Under the pieces are notes generated by a model, which was not told the origin of the DNA, ran no database searches, and worked only from the letters and a program-made list of their open reading frames with translations. Positions 1 through 10,035 of a DNA stretch of 64,000 nucleotides are shown here, piece after piece. The position numbers were made by a program, and so were the translations under genes. The stretch's first letter is position 1. Each line of letters opens with the position of its first letter. This stretch comes from Melitaea cinxia (taxonomy: Eukaryota; Arthropoda; Insecta; Lepidoptera; Nymphalidae), in contig NC_059416.1 of NCBI RefSeq assembly GCF_905220565.1, forward strand, positions 4,030,001 to 4,094,000. The letters run 5' to 3'.

Positions 1-655
1 CGACGGATGTTTACGGCCTATAAGAAACTTATCTGCAAAATTTCAAGTTGCTGTTATAGTTTCTGAGATTTCGTGATGAGTGAGTCAACCTACCATCCCC
101 CATTTTAACCCCAAAAGGGCGTTTATTTCTAAAGATACATTATTTAGGCACCTTTTCACCATCAATGGAGCATACATTTTAAATTTCAAGTCTCTTACTT
201 CAAAAACATAGGACTTTCATACAAACTTCCAACCTCCGTTTTACCCCCTTAGGGGTCGAATTTCGTAAAATCCGTTCTTAGCGGTAGTTTACGCTGTATA
301 AGGAACCTCCCTGCTAAATTTCAAGTTTGTAGGTGTTATAGTTTCGGAGATTTCGTGATCAGTGAGTCAACCTATGATCCCCCGTTTTAACCCCAAAAAG
401 GGGTTGATTTCTAAATATTCATTATTTGATCACCTTTTCACCATCTATAGAGCTTACATTTTAAATTTTAAGTCTCTTACTTCAAAAACATAGGACTTTC
501 ATACAAACTTCCAACCCCCGTTTCACCCCTTTAGGGGTCGAGTTTCGTAAAATCCGTTCTTAGCGGATGCCTAAGTCTTATAAGGAGCCTACCTGCCAAA
601 TTTCAAGTTTGTAGGTGTTATAGTTTCGGAGATTTCGTGAAGAATGAGTGACCTT
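1..655. repeat. Tandem array of a ~281-bp unit (about 2.3 copies, runs off the window start)
   Basis: The phrase GTAAAATCCGTTCTTAGCGG recurs with the same order of following phrases (TTTCAAGTTTGTAGGTGTTATAG, ACCTTTTCACCATC, CATAGGACTTTCATACAAAC). Copy junctions fall near 3, 281 and 563, so the unit is about 280 bp. Copies differ at scattered positions and the third stops near 655. There is no long open frame. It looks like a satellite-like tandem repeat or tandemly duplicated transposon piece; its true length is unknown because it starts outside the window. Confidence 0.75.
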
Positions 656-1660
656 TCGCTTTTATATATATTATAGATTACTTTGAAAACTCTGATAGCG
701 CGATGTAGCATACGTCAGTTTTTCTCTAATTACGTAGTTTGTAGTCGTTCGTATTTCGCGTGATAGATGTCGCCACATCCTTATTATTAACATAGAATTT
801 AATTTCAAATTTATCAGTACAAAACAATATGTCCGTAATAGTTTCACATGTCGAGACGCTAATCTGATAATCTTAAACATTAGAGACGTTCGTAAATAGC
901 AAATGTGTTATTTTCTAATTAACTAAGAATTATATTAAGAAAACCATTAAAACCGGTAGAAAATCTTGGTAATCCGACTAAGTCCTACTATCTTCAATTT
1001 ATCCCAAATTAAATTGCTTGCTATCATATAACATAAACAAGAAACAGTAAGTTTAAGGCAAGTAATGGTTTCAAAAAGAAAGAAAAGTATGTTTGTGTCA
1101 GCTCCGACAGACTAGAGTTTTCTCCTTATGAACGATTATCATGTTATTTCAAAATTAAATGCCTGTATTACATGAATCAAATAAAAATTATTTAAAACAA
1201 TAAAACTCTAAAATCAAAACGTAACAAATATGACATTAAACTCTTACGTATTTATTTATTGTTATTTTTAAGTTTTTTTATGCATTAAACAAATAAATAA
1301 ATAAAAATAACTCATGTCTTGCATAAACGGCTAAAAGCTTCGCGAAGCGCCACTCTCAGTGCGCAACAGTTATTTACACAACTACACTCCCAATATTTTA
1401 TTAATTTGTTAAGGAGTATGCTTCAAAAACTTGTATTGAGGCTAGACATGTAATAAAATTACGCTAGTATCTTCGTTCATTAGTAACTCAATGTAAAAAC
1501 TCACGCCGAGGATTTATATTGACATTCACTCGTTAATCAAAATCGGGCAAAAAAGTTCAGATAATTTGTGAAGTACACTAGACCGCTTTCTTTATTTACA
1601 GTTTAAGCATAAAATTCGACAAATTAGGATAAAAATTATAAGAATATTTAGCACAATTTC
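656..1660. other. AT-rich stretch, nothing recognised
   Basis: No coding frame longer than about 70 codons, no tRNA-like box pair and no terminal repeats were seen. It ends at a TA microsatellite. Confidence 0.5.
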
Positions 1661-1667
1661 AATAGAG

Positions 1668-1669
<2 letters not shown>

Positions 1670-1698
<29 letters not shown>
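1670..1698. repeat. (TA)n microsatellite
   Basis: An uninterrupted TA run of about 14 units. Confidence 0.9.
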
Positions 1699-1701
<3 letters not shown>

Positions 1702-1904
1702 GAATATTTTGGTATTGTTTTGCTACTGTAAGCGGTAGTACAACATTCTTCTGGAGAACGTCTCCTGATGGTTAGACTATTCCAAGGAATGCTGGTATAG
1801 CAATAAATCAGTTCACATATACGAAAATTTACTCTCTATTTATTTTATCAACTACTACGTCTAAATTTATCAACAGAACAAACAAAATTGAATGAAAATC
1901 ATTC

Positions 1905-2140
1905 ATTGAGGTAGGCCACAGCAAAAAAAATATCTCGCTCAGAGTGTGGAGCAGCCCATCTGAGGAAGTACATCCTTACAGAATATCTCACCTACATACT
2001 AGTGCTCTCGAGAAGTGTTGTGTTGAGGGTTAGGGTCAGCAATCCGTTTGAGATACTTCTAGTTATCTATAGGCTACGGTGACCACTTATTATCAGGTGG
2101 CACATACGCTCGTTTGCCGACCGAGTCGTAATTTTTTTTT
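1905..2140 (+). repeat. Family C repeat, diverged copy
   Basis: Aligns by eye with better copies (43296-43546, 48198-48490): TGAGGTAGG..CACAGCA, GGAGCAGCCC, TTACAGAA, CAGTGTTGTGTT-like, CAATCCGTTTGAGATACTTCT, GTTTGCCGACC, then an A/T-rich tail. Family C is about 280 bp and A-tailed, so copied through RNA. Confidence 0.65.
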
Positions 2141-2730
2141 CACTAGAAGTTAATTGAGCTTATAATGACAGAATATTTTATTACATTAAATAGAAGAACA
2201 ACATTTAAATTTATAATAAAAAACAATTAATCTTACAATCGTAGCACTATGAACTTTTCAAGAGAATAATAAATAAATAAATAAATAAATTTTATTGTTT
2301 TCATTAAATGATCGCTGTATGCGGACAACGTAAATTTGATTTACATCGCTATTAGGGTGCGGTTATTATAAATGCCAACAAGTTTTATTCTACGCTTTAT
2401 CCTAAGCTGCAATTTTGATTATTTATGTGATGAAATAGCTGTATGATTAAAATTTTCGGGCAAATTTTGTTGTGGTTATAACTTTCATCAACTACGATCA
2501 ACTAAACAGACCCAGCATTGATGCTTGCGTTTAGTTTTAATATATATATTTTTTTTCTAAATATTGCCCACAAAAGAATGCAAACTCCGTGTCAGGGTTC
2601 CTGAAATGTGTACATATATGTGCCATATATAAAAACATACGCTCAGACCTTGAAAAATATTTGTATGGCGCGACTGCTCGGGTGACAGTCAGGTGCTATG
2701 TGTGACCACTTCACTAAGCAATAATTAAAA
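2141..2730. other. AT-rich stretch, nothing recognised
   Basis: No gene-like frame or repeat terminus recognised apart from a short (AAAT)n run near 2270-2290. Confidence 0.45.
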
Positions 2731-2858
2731 ACAACCGACGACTTAACGTACTCTTCGAGGCACGGTGGGGAGATACATGTTGTCATGTGCGGGGATCGAA
2801 CCCGCAACCGCCTGCGCAATAGCCACAAACCAGTGATGTGACCGTTGCTCCAACGCAG
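2731..2858 (-). mobile_element. Family A tRNA-derived SINE, 3'-truncated copy
   Basis: The reverse strand carries the tRNA-type B box (GGTTGCGGGTTCGATCCCC) and an A-box region ending near 2858, then CGAGGCACGGTGGGGAG reversed. The tail half found in full copies (for example 10948-11292) is missing. Confidence 0.7.
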
Positions 2859-3311
2859 TCTCATCCTATATTATATTTAATTTTTAAATTTAATCTTGTT
2901 AATATCTTTACTGGTATTATTTAAATAACGCGATGAGTACGTTAACTAATTTCATATTATTTATTGAGCAATTAAATCTTTTTTCAGAACTTTTTTCTTT
3001 CATTTTCGTCAAGTAATATTATTCAAATAATTGACGTCATTAGCAAACGTCTATTTAAAGAAACAATAGTGCCAACTTTATTTCCAAACTTAAATAAAAT
3101 TGAAAGTTTGAAAAAACTTTGAAAAACAATAGGTATAAATTTATTAGAGAAATATTTTATTAAATTGACCAACAACTCAGACAGAAACAGAAATAAAATT
3201 GAGTTTACGATATATAAATGTTTTGAGTTCTGTGGAATCAGTGTAGTGGGCCAGGGGACTGCTAGTCTTCTTTTCTTTAATTCTTATTATTTAATTTGTA
3301 CGATTTTATTT

Positions 3312-3650
3312 TGTGTTACCCACACATTAGGGAATTCTAAGCATTTTTTTTAAATATCATATCAAAAAATCGTGTTCCAGCCGGTATCGAACCTACATCT
3401 CAGACTCACCGGGTCGGTGCTTTAGCCAATTAAGCTATGAAACAATGTACTCGCTAGGGCGAAATTTTTGATATGATGATTTTATATTCGGTTCTAAGCG
3501 ACCGCGGCGCCGTCTATAGTGGGTCCTTTACTGCACTCGTAACTATTCAAAGTTTTATATTACAATTATAATTCTTCGACAGGAGACGACACCATGCTAT
3601 TTTTAATTCTTATTATTTATCTTTGTGTTACCCACACATTAGGTAATTCT
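3312..3650 (-). repeat. tRNA-bearing repeat unit (family T), copy 1
   Basis: Begins with GTGTTACCCACACATTAGG and AATTCTAAGCATTTT, then ATATCATATCAAAAA, a tRNA-like block, TTTTTGATATGATGA, and a tail GGCGCCGTCTATAGTG...GACAGGAGACGACACC. The same order is found at 25.3 kb and twice at 42.3-42.9 kb. Confidence 0.7.
3373..3444 (-). pseudogene. tRNA-like cloverleaf (anticodon GGT, Thr-type), in family T repeat
   Basis: The reverse strand folds as a 72-nt tRNA: acceptor TGTTTCA/TGGAACA, D arm GCTTAATTGGCTAAAGC, anticodon loop CCGGTGA and T arm with TTCGATA. Residue 33 is C instead of the usual U, and two stems have mismatches, so it is probably a repeat-borne relic. Confidence 0.5.
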
Positions 3651-3775
3651 AGACATTTTTTTATCACCGCGGTCGTTCCATAGCTTAATTGGCTAAAGTA
3701 TCGACACGGTGAGTCGGAGGTGCAGGTTCGGTCACGCTGGAACGGATTTTTGACATGATATTAAAAAATATTCTC
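3623..3775 (+). repeat. Family T repeat, copy 2, inverted relative to copy 1
   Basis: Starts with TTTGTGTTACCCACACATTAGG as in other units, but the tRNA-like block then follows in the opposite orientation and ends GGAACGGATTTTTGACATGATATT, the reverse complement of the usual left flank. This makes an inverted pair with copy 1. Confidence 0.6.
3674..3744 (+). pseudogene. tRNA-like cloverleaf (anticodon GGT), family T
   Basis: 71 nt with perfect acceptor CGTTCCA/TGGAACG, D arm GCTTAATTGGCTAAAG, anticodon loop ACGGTGA and T loop TTCGGTC. One base is missing relative to the other four copies and the T stem is imperfect. Confidence 0.5.
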
Positions 3776-4505
3776 TTCTTTAAGTATTATCTTCTCTTTT
3801 TAAAGGAGAAAAGGGTTTTACCCAGCTATGGCACATTTATGGATGGTACTTTATTTTAAGGCAAGTATAGCGCAACTAATAGTAACGCGACGAGTCGGCT
3901 TGCTTTTGAGCGCTGGCAGGTGAAACATGCGTTACACCATTCTCGGCGATTTTTCCGCATACAGGGTCATAGGAAACGTTGTGCTACGTCTACGAAAGTC
4001 GTCAAAGAGAGTATACTGATGTTATTTTGATATTTAAGAATAACTATGTATTTTTTATCTTTACTAGGTAAAAATTACAATAAAATATTCATTTTCAAGA
4101 AAAAGTACTAATGTTTCCTACTGAAGCATGCATGTATTTTCAATGGTATCAAATTTTTCTCGTTAGTATCAGTTATAAAAAATAGACACCCAATTTCCAC
4201 ATACCGACCCTAATCAATCTATACAACTCATGTAAATGAGGGTTGACAGGGCGACAAGTTATGACATGTCGTTTAATAGATTTCACTCTAAACACAATAT
4301 TGTAAGGATTTATATGATGGATGGACTCTCACATTACAGTAAACAAAAGTAGGATTCAAGCTAGACTACATTTGATCTTACTAATCTTGATGATCGGATG
4401 ATAAATGACGGTACTCTTCACACTTCTCTTCTCTTACACCAAGAACCAATTAGGTAATAAATAATTTGCAACAGAATATTTTCTTTCTCATATATTAGAC
4501 AAGAA
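3776..4505. other. AT-rich stretch, nothing recognised
   Basis: No long frame and no family member recognised. Confidence 0.4.
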
Positions 4506-4506
4506 T

Positions 4507-4521
4507 TAGGTTAGGTTAGGT
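4507..4521 (+). repeat. Short TTAGG run (3 units)
   Basis: TTAGGTTAGGTTAGG matches the insect telomere unit, abutting the 5' side of a family C copy. Three units can arise by chance or as part of the neighbouring repeat. Confidence 0.5.
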
Positions 4522-4522
4522 A

Positions 4523-4683
4523 TTGAGGTAGGGCACAGCAGACAGTATCCTGCTCAAAATCTGGAGCGGCCTGACTGGTGAAGTACCTCAACATTACAGA
4601 AGATCACAGCTGAATAATACATTCAAGCAGTGTTGTGTTCTTGAGGTGATTCAGGTGACCGGAGCTTCTGGGAGGGATTGGGA
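4523..4683 (+). repeat. Family C repeat, partial
   Basis: TGAGGTAGGGCACAGCAG, CTGCTCAAAATCTGGAGC, ATTACAGAAGATCACAGC, CAAGCAGTGTTGTGTTC, GGTGACCGGAGCTTCTGG. The 3' half (CGCTTGCGATGCTTC onward) is absent. Confidence 0.7.
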
Positions 4684-4724
4684 CTAGTTTAAGTGCACGT
4701 AAAGAGAAAATCTAGTTAACAAAT

Positions 4725-4890
4725 AATCAATAACAACGAAAGCACCATTAACGCAGACGGTTGCGGGTTCGATTCCATATTGGGGTACATATATGTATCT
4801 TATTCCAAATAGCGTTCCATGGTGCATCATAAGACCATTGTTACTCTTGTTAAAAAATATATCCGATAACCTACCATAGGGTAGCATGGC
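4725..4890 (+). repeat. tRNA-derived SINE relic (B box only)
   Basis: GGTTGCGGGTTCGATTCC at about 4755 is a good Pol III B box and is preceded by a degraded A-box-like TTAACGCAGACGG. The body resembles the one at 5744-5980. Confidence 0.4.
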
Positions 4891-5106
4891 AGATTACATC
4901 ACGCGAAATGATGCACGCAGAATGATGGTGCAATGACGTCGAGTTGCGGAAACCAGTCCGTGCTTACCATACCATACCATGGTAGATTACATTCTAACCC
5001 TACTCGAGTACAGATGTAGATCCAGAAAATGTTATTTATATAAAAGTCCGAAAATTTTATTAATTTTAAAATAATTAGAAGAATAAATAAAATAACTTTT
5101 TTTTTA

Positions 5107-5266
5107 TATATCACTAGGTCGGCAAACAGGAACACAATACTGCTACAAACAATATTATTTGGCTGTGATCTTCTGTAAGGTCGAGGTACTACCCCCCCCC
5201 CCCCCCCCAGTCGGGCTGCTCCAGATTTTGAGCAGGAAATTCCAGCTGTGCCCTACCTCAGTTAAA
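5107..5266 (-). repeat. Family C repeat, internally deleted, with C-tract
   Basis: Reads as the reverse strand of family C. The sequence jumps from TCACTAGGTCGGCAAAC straight to AGGAACACAATACTGC, removing the middle. A run of about 19 C follows GGTACTA where other copies have CCCC. Confidence 0.7.
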
Positions 5267-5429
5267 ATAGTATCTTAATTTTTAAAGATATTATGATGGC
5301 GATGATCGTCGATCGTGAATTATTTTAAAACCACATTAAAAAAATTACTTGTGGACTGCCAATCACGTAAATAACACCACAAAATTTAGTTCATTGGGTA
5401 ATTAATATGTACGAATTTTCATGAATTTT

Positions 5430-5490
5430 CTTGTGGAGGCCTATGTCCTGCAGTTGACTGCGATAGGCTGAAGTGATGAATGATGATGAA
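5430..5490 (+). repeat. Family B repeat, 3' end only
   Basis: CTTGTGGAGGCCTATGTCC and a GATAGGCTGAAGTGATGA tail followed by a degenerate TGATGA run, matching the 3' end of the full family B copies. Confidence 0.65.
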
Positions 5491-5743
5491 ATGTGAATTA
5501 CATAATTGTATGCTAGACTAAAAAATTAGAGTAAAAAATATTTGTATTTAAAAATAGACTACAAAATAAAACACCGAATCCTAGAAAACAGAATCAAGAA
5601 GAAAATGTTACAACGAAACTTAGATAAAAATGTTTGTACAAATTACAAAACTAGTCATTAGTCTGATTATTTTTGGAAATCACTTAATCAATAAAATAAA
5701 AACGTTGACAAAAATTTATTTTTAAACATTTATATAACGACAA

Positions 5744-5980
5744 CTGACGCCGCTCTGGTGCGTGCGCCGTGAGGGCGACTAAATACCCCGGTTGCGGGTT
5801 CGATATTGCTCGGGATGGATTTTTGTACATATATTTACTTTCGGTCTGGATGACTATCCTTGTGGGTCTCACCATCGTGTCATGGAGAGCACGTTAAGCT
5901 GTCAGTTAAGTTTCTTTTCCTACATGGAAAACGAGGCCTTTACCCAGCAGAAGGACGTTACAGGCTGAGTCAATTAATCA
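5744..5980 (+). mobile_element. tRNA-derived SINE with family A-like tail
   Basis: A-box-like CTCTGGTGCGTGCGCC and a B box GGTTGCGGGTTCGATAT lead a body ending ACGAGGCCTTTACCCAGCAGAAGGACGTTACAGGCTG. The middle (GTGGGTCTCACC..GAGAGCACGTTAAGC) and the tail match family A, but the tRNA head differs. Confidence 0.6.
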
Positions 5981-6300
5981 ATATAGCAATAAAACACATT
6001 GTAGGCTAAACTTAAAATAACAAGCTGTGAGATCATATTGGACTTTTATAAGCATAAAAAGTAAAATGTATATTATAACCAATTTTACAACGGGATTGAT
6101 GAGATCAAACAGACGAACCCATTTTGATTCCTATGGGATAAGAATGCCGCAAGATTTCATTTCAATTTCCAGACACGTTTATATATAAAAAGTAATATCT
6201 TTTATTTTATATTATTTTTCAAAGACTCGTAAAGTCGTAGAAAAAATTAAGGAATAAATAAACTGCTCAAAAAAAACTTCTAAGCCAATTCTCGGAATTT

Positions 6301-6529
6301 TAAACCGACTTCAAAACAGGAGTAGGTTACTCAATTCGACCGTATATATTAATGTATTTTCGGGGATAACTTCTTTGCTTATGAACCGATTTTGATAACT
6401 CTTTTTTTTGGAAAGGAGATATCCCAAATGGGGTATCATGATAAGGAATCCAGGATCTGACGATGGAATCCTAAAGAAATGGAGGGAAACCCTCGAAAAT
6501 CGTAGTGACGACTAGTGCGTTTGTTTTAA

Positions 6530-6600
<71 letters not shown>

Positions 6601-6965
6601 CACTAGGTCGGCAAACAAGCGTACGGCTCACCTGATGGTAAGCGATTACCGTAGCTTATAGACACCTGCAACACCAGAAGCATCGCAAGCGCGTTGCCGA
6701 CCCAATCCCCAATCCCCCAGGAGCTCTGGTCACCTTACTCACCAACAGGAACACAATACTGCTTGAAAACAGTATTATTTTGCTGTGATCTTCTGTAAGG
6801 TCGAGGTACTACCCCAGTCGGGCTGCTCCATATTTTGAGCAGGAAATTCCTGCTGTGCCCTACCTCAGTTAAGTTTCATCTACTTACGTTGTATTACTTG
6901 TATATGTAATTAAAGTCGGTTTTTTTTTTCGTTTGCAAGCAAATACAATTATTTACCAATAGAAA
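6301..6965 (+). repeat. Family D repeat, split by a family C insertion
   Basis: Left part starts ACCGACTTCAAAACAGGAG and AATTCGACCGTATATA, then GGGGATAACTTC, GAAAGGAGATATCCC, AGGAATCCAGGATCTGA. After 6868 it resumes with CTACTTACGTTGTATTACTTG and ends TTTGCAAGCAAATACAATT. Family D has no coding capacity and recurs about 12 times in the window in both orientations. Confidence 0.75.
6532..6868 (-). mobile_element. Family C repeat, full-length, with a 65-nt poly(T)
   Basis: On the reverse strand it runs AACTGAGGTAGGGCACAGCAG ... CTGCTCAAAATATGGAGCAG ... GGCAACGCGCTTGCGATGC ... TTTGCCGACCTAGTGAC and ends in about 65 A. The long homopolymer tail and good match to copies at 43.3 and 48.2 kb suggest a recent RNA-mediated insertion. 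It interrupts a family D repeat. Confidence 0.8.
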
Positions 6966-6987
6966 GCGATACTATTCAGAAGTAACA

Positions 6988-7180
6988 TCTTATATATAAA
7001 ATTCTCGTGTCACAATGTTAGTTAAAATACCCCTCCGAAACAGCTGAACCGATTTTTATGAAATTTCGTGTGCATATCGGGTAGGTCTGAGTCTGGTCTC
7101 GGCCAAAATCTATTTTTTATACCCCTAAGTTATAAGGGGGGAGGGTTAGTTTAGGTTAGGGTAGACAAATAAAATCTAAA
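6988..7180 (+). mobile_element. Helitron-type element, 5' part
   Basis: Starts A|TCTTATATATAAAATTCTCG, the TC start expected of a Helitron, and continues CGTGTCACAATGTTAGTT, ACCGATTTTTATGAAATTTCG, GGGTAGGTCTGAG like 9657-9856 and 40606-40812. A matching CTAG end was not found, so the 3' part is truncated or diverged. Confidence 0.6.
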
Positions 7181-7547
7181 TTCTCTCCTAATGATTGTAT
7201 GTAATTCTATAACAAAGATATTTTATCGCTAAAACATTTTTAGTAAGTAGACTAACGGAGGATTTAAGGATACCAAATATAAAGAAAATGTAAGCAATGT
7301 ATGAGCTCTAAGATTAGTTAGGAAAGAACGCTTTTAGCACTAAGCCCTTCTACTATATAATTTACACTAAATAATTAAATACCTGCATTCTGTCTGGCTG
7401 ACGTTGTACTATCTTGTAAACTGCCAAATTATTTTAGTTGAAACAAATACAGATTTTTTTTATTTTCCAATTTTTTTATTCCATAACAAATTGTACAAAG
7501 CCAGTTAACCACAATGGTTTTCGAGTTTTGCGCTGGTAGGGCTAATA

Positions 7548-7770
7548 AGTCTGGGGAAGCACATCAACACCACAAAAAATTACAGATTAATAATACTACT
7601 CTCAACCAGTTTTGTGTTTTTGTGGTAAGTAAGGTGACCAGAGCAGCTGGAGAGGGTTAGAGGTAGGATCAGCAACGCGCTTGCGATGCTTCTAGTGTTA
7701 CAGGCTTCTGTACGCTACGGTAACCACCATGGTAGTCAGGTAGACCGACGGTTGTTTGCCGACCTACTCG
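7548..7770 (+). repeat. Family C repeat, diverged
   Basis: ACAGATTAATAATACT, AAGTAAGGTGACCAGAGC, CAGCAACGCGCTTGCGATGCTTC and TTTGCCGACCTA in family C order. Confidence 0.65.
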
Positions 7771-7837
7771 TGTAAAAATAAGTAACACATTAGCGGTAAA
7801 TTTTATTCATAGGTAAATTAAAAAAAAATAGTTTCTT

Positions 7838-8065
7838 TATTCGACTGTAATTTATTAATATTATTTTTTTTTTTTTTTTTTTTTTGGGTATTATCTCATA
7901 ACTTTTTCTTTGGCGTATACGAAATATTTAAATTTTGTCGATATCTAAAGAGTAATTTTTACGATATTTTTAATAATGCCTAAGTAATCAACTATCTACG
8001 TTGTATTAATTGTCAATGTAAATTAATATCGTTTTTTTTTTCTTAATTTGCGAGCAAACACAATT
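7838..8065 (+). repeat. Family D repeat, diverged, with 5' deletion
   Basis: TTCGACTGTAATTT, ATAACTTTTTCTTTGG, GTAATCAACTATCTACGTTG and terminal TTTGCGAGCAAACACAATT follow family D order, with a T-run at 7864-7885 inside. Confidence 0.55.
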
Positions 8066-8392
8066 TTAAGGACCATATTTCAAAGATATTTTTTTTATAT
8101 TTAAAAGAATATATGTTAACGAGCTTAAAGTACTGTAAACATCATCATTCTTGAGTCTGACCAAACCGGGATATAGATGATATAATTAAGATAAATCATT
8201 AGAGACTGAACTCCGTTTGTCGCACTCTCCCTAGAGTAATGTTAGCTGCGATATTAAGGAATAGCAGTACAATTTAATAATACGAGTACAAGGTCAATAA
8301 ATCACAGATCTATACCAAAACATATATACATAAATTGACATTTTATTTCAGCATTAAAATTGTCAGTTTTTTAATAATAACAATAATAAACG
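8066..8392. other. AT-rich stretch, nothing recognised
   Basis: No frame or repeat boundary recognised. Confidence 0.4.
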
Positions 8393-8724
8393 TGCTGTGT
8401 GGCTACGGCACCAAAGAATTTAGCCACCCCCTCTCTTCCCGTGGGTGTCGTAAGAGGCGACTAAGGGATAACAAGGTTCCACAACCACCTTGGAACTTAA
8501 GAAGCCGACCGATGGCGGGATAACCATCCAACTGCTGGCTTTGAAATACACAGGCCGAAGACGGGCAGCAGCGTCTTCGGTGCGACAAAGCCAGTACTGC
8601 GGTCACCAACCCGCCTGCCCAGCGTGGTTACTAAGGGCAAAACACATGAGTTCACGTTATTTTTGGCGTAAACTTGTGGAGGCCTATGTCCAGCAGTGGA
8701 CTGTATAGGCTGTAATGATGAACA
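8393..8724 (+). mobile_element. Family B repeat (~330 bp), RTE-like 3' end, full copy
   Basis: Starts TGCTGTGTGGCTACGGCACC and AAAGAATTTAGCCACCCC, then GTAAGAGGCGACTAAGGG, CCGACCGATGGCGGGATAAC, GACGGGCAGCAGCGTCTTCG, and ends CTTGTGGAGGCCTATGTCCAGCAGTGGACTG. The 3' segment reads EAYVQQWT in one frame, the C-terminus typical of insect RTE-type ORF2. It is followed by ATGATGAACAATAATAATAA, a simple-repeat tail like those used by RTE elements. Too short to code a protein, so probably a non-autonomous or deleted RTE derivative. Confidence 0.7.
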
Positions 8725-8958
8725 ATAATAATAATTTTATTTCAGACAAAGTTCATACAATCAAACAGCAGTATACAAAAATAATTAATGAAGAAACAGA
8801 GAAAAAAAAATAAACATAGGAAAATAATATATATATATAATTTTTAAGAGTTGCGACAGAATTTCTGCAGATTTTTCTCTCCATAATTTACGTTTTAAAT
8901 CGTAGATGAATAATAAAAAATAAACGCTAAGTGTATTAAAAACAAGCGCTGAAGCGCT

Positions 8959-9030
8959 TTTTTCACTCAACGGCTCCCTGTAGGATTTTCTCCTTTGTCG
9001 GTGGTCTGGACACACACAATTGATTAACAC
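8959..9030 (-). repeat. SINE fragment related to 27920-28112
   Basis: TTCACTCAACGG, TAGGATTTTCTCCTTTGTCGG and GGTCTGGACACACACAATTGATT match the left side of the 27.9-kb SINE. Confidence 0.5.
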
Positions 9031-9081
9031 TGATTAAATTATTATTAACAAGTTGACACTTTTCTAAGTCTGTATTTGTAA

Positions 9082-9208
9082 TCTATATAAATAAAAATGA
9101 ATATTGCTAAGCGCATAACTAGAGAACGGCCCACGGAAGGTTTTAATCCTAAAAAAAAAATACTAAGTTATTAACTTTTGAAAGAACGAAGTTTGCCCGG
9201 GTAGTTAG
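9082..9208 (+). mobile_element. Short Helitron (127 bp)
   Basis: Begins A|TCTATATAAATAAAAATG and ends GCCCGGGTAGTTAG|T. The same ends flank the longer copy at 23533-24900. Its last four bases are TTAG rather than CTAG, one change from the canonical CTRR end. Confidence 0.6.
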
Positions 9209-9656
9209 TTTTAAATAAACTTACCATAATTCGAGGTGATTTATTACATATTTTTATTTTTCTACCTATTTTACATACTTTGTAAAAATAAAAATGGAAG
9301 CTGAAAATGGAACAACGAGAACTAGCTTTACATAGTTTTCAAACCACGGAATTACCCAGATCAGAAACAAATGCTTCTACAAATACAAAAATCCTTTCCG
9401 AGCTAAATTCGACCATCTACGTCAGTATGACTAGAGATTTCTAACTAAAAAAAGTATAGGCATTGTAATGAGTACGATGACGTAATTTTAACGTATGAGA
9501 TAGAAGTGAAATCGATACGTAATGGGTAGGGATTTACGTATAAAAATACGTATTTATATGTTATCGTGATACTCACGCACTTTGTCACACACGCGATGAC
9601 TTTATGCGTTAACAAGACACAAAAACCGACTTGTGCAGTGTATCTATATATAATTA
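9209..9656. other. AT-rich stretch, nothing recognised
   Basis: No gene or repeat recognised. Confidence 0.4.
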
Positions 9657-9856
9657 CTAGCTGACCTCGCCAACGCTGTTTTGCCGTATATGCTATTAAC
9701 CGCCTTAAATCCTCCCTTATAACTTATGGGTATGAAAAATAGGTATTGGCCGATTCTCAGACCTACCCAATATGCACACAAAATTTCATAAAATCGTTCT
9801 AGCCGTTTCGGAGGAGTTCATTAACTAACATTGTGACACGAGAATTTTATATAAGA
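9657..9856 (-). mobile_element. Complete non-autonomous Helitron (200 bp)
   Basis: On the reverse strand it starts TCTTATATAAAATTCTCGTG and ends GGCGAGGTCAGCTAG, and sits between host A and T. These are the 5'-TC, CTRR-3' and A|T insertion features of Helitrons. No coding capacity, so any movement would use helicase made elsewhere. Confidence 0.75.
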
Positions 9857-10035
9857 TATATATATCTTGGTGTGTATAGCACTCACTTATTCTTTTAACT
9901 ATTTTGAATTTATAGATATAATTATTTTAGTACCTGGGTGACCGAGCTAAGCTCGGTATTTTTAGTAAATCGTGAAGGATTGGTAGTAGAAGAGAGAGTT
10001 AAAATGATTCGCTGCCGGTTTGGATGAAGTCTTTT

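Noticed and set aside
8403..8708. Overlapping frames of 68-72 codons on both strands
   Set aside because: They fall within a family B repeat. Only the terminal EAYVQQWT looks like real protein ancestry, and it is used as repeat evidence, not as a gene.
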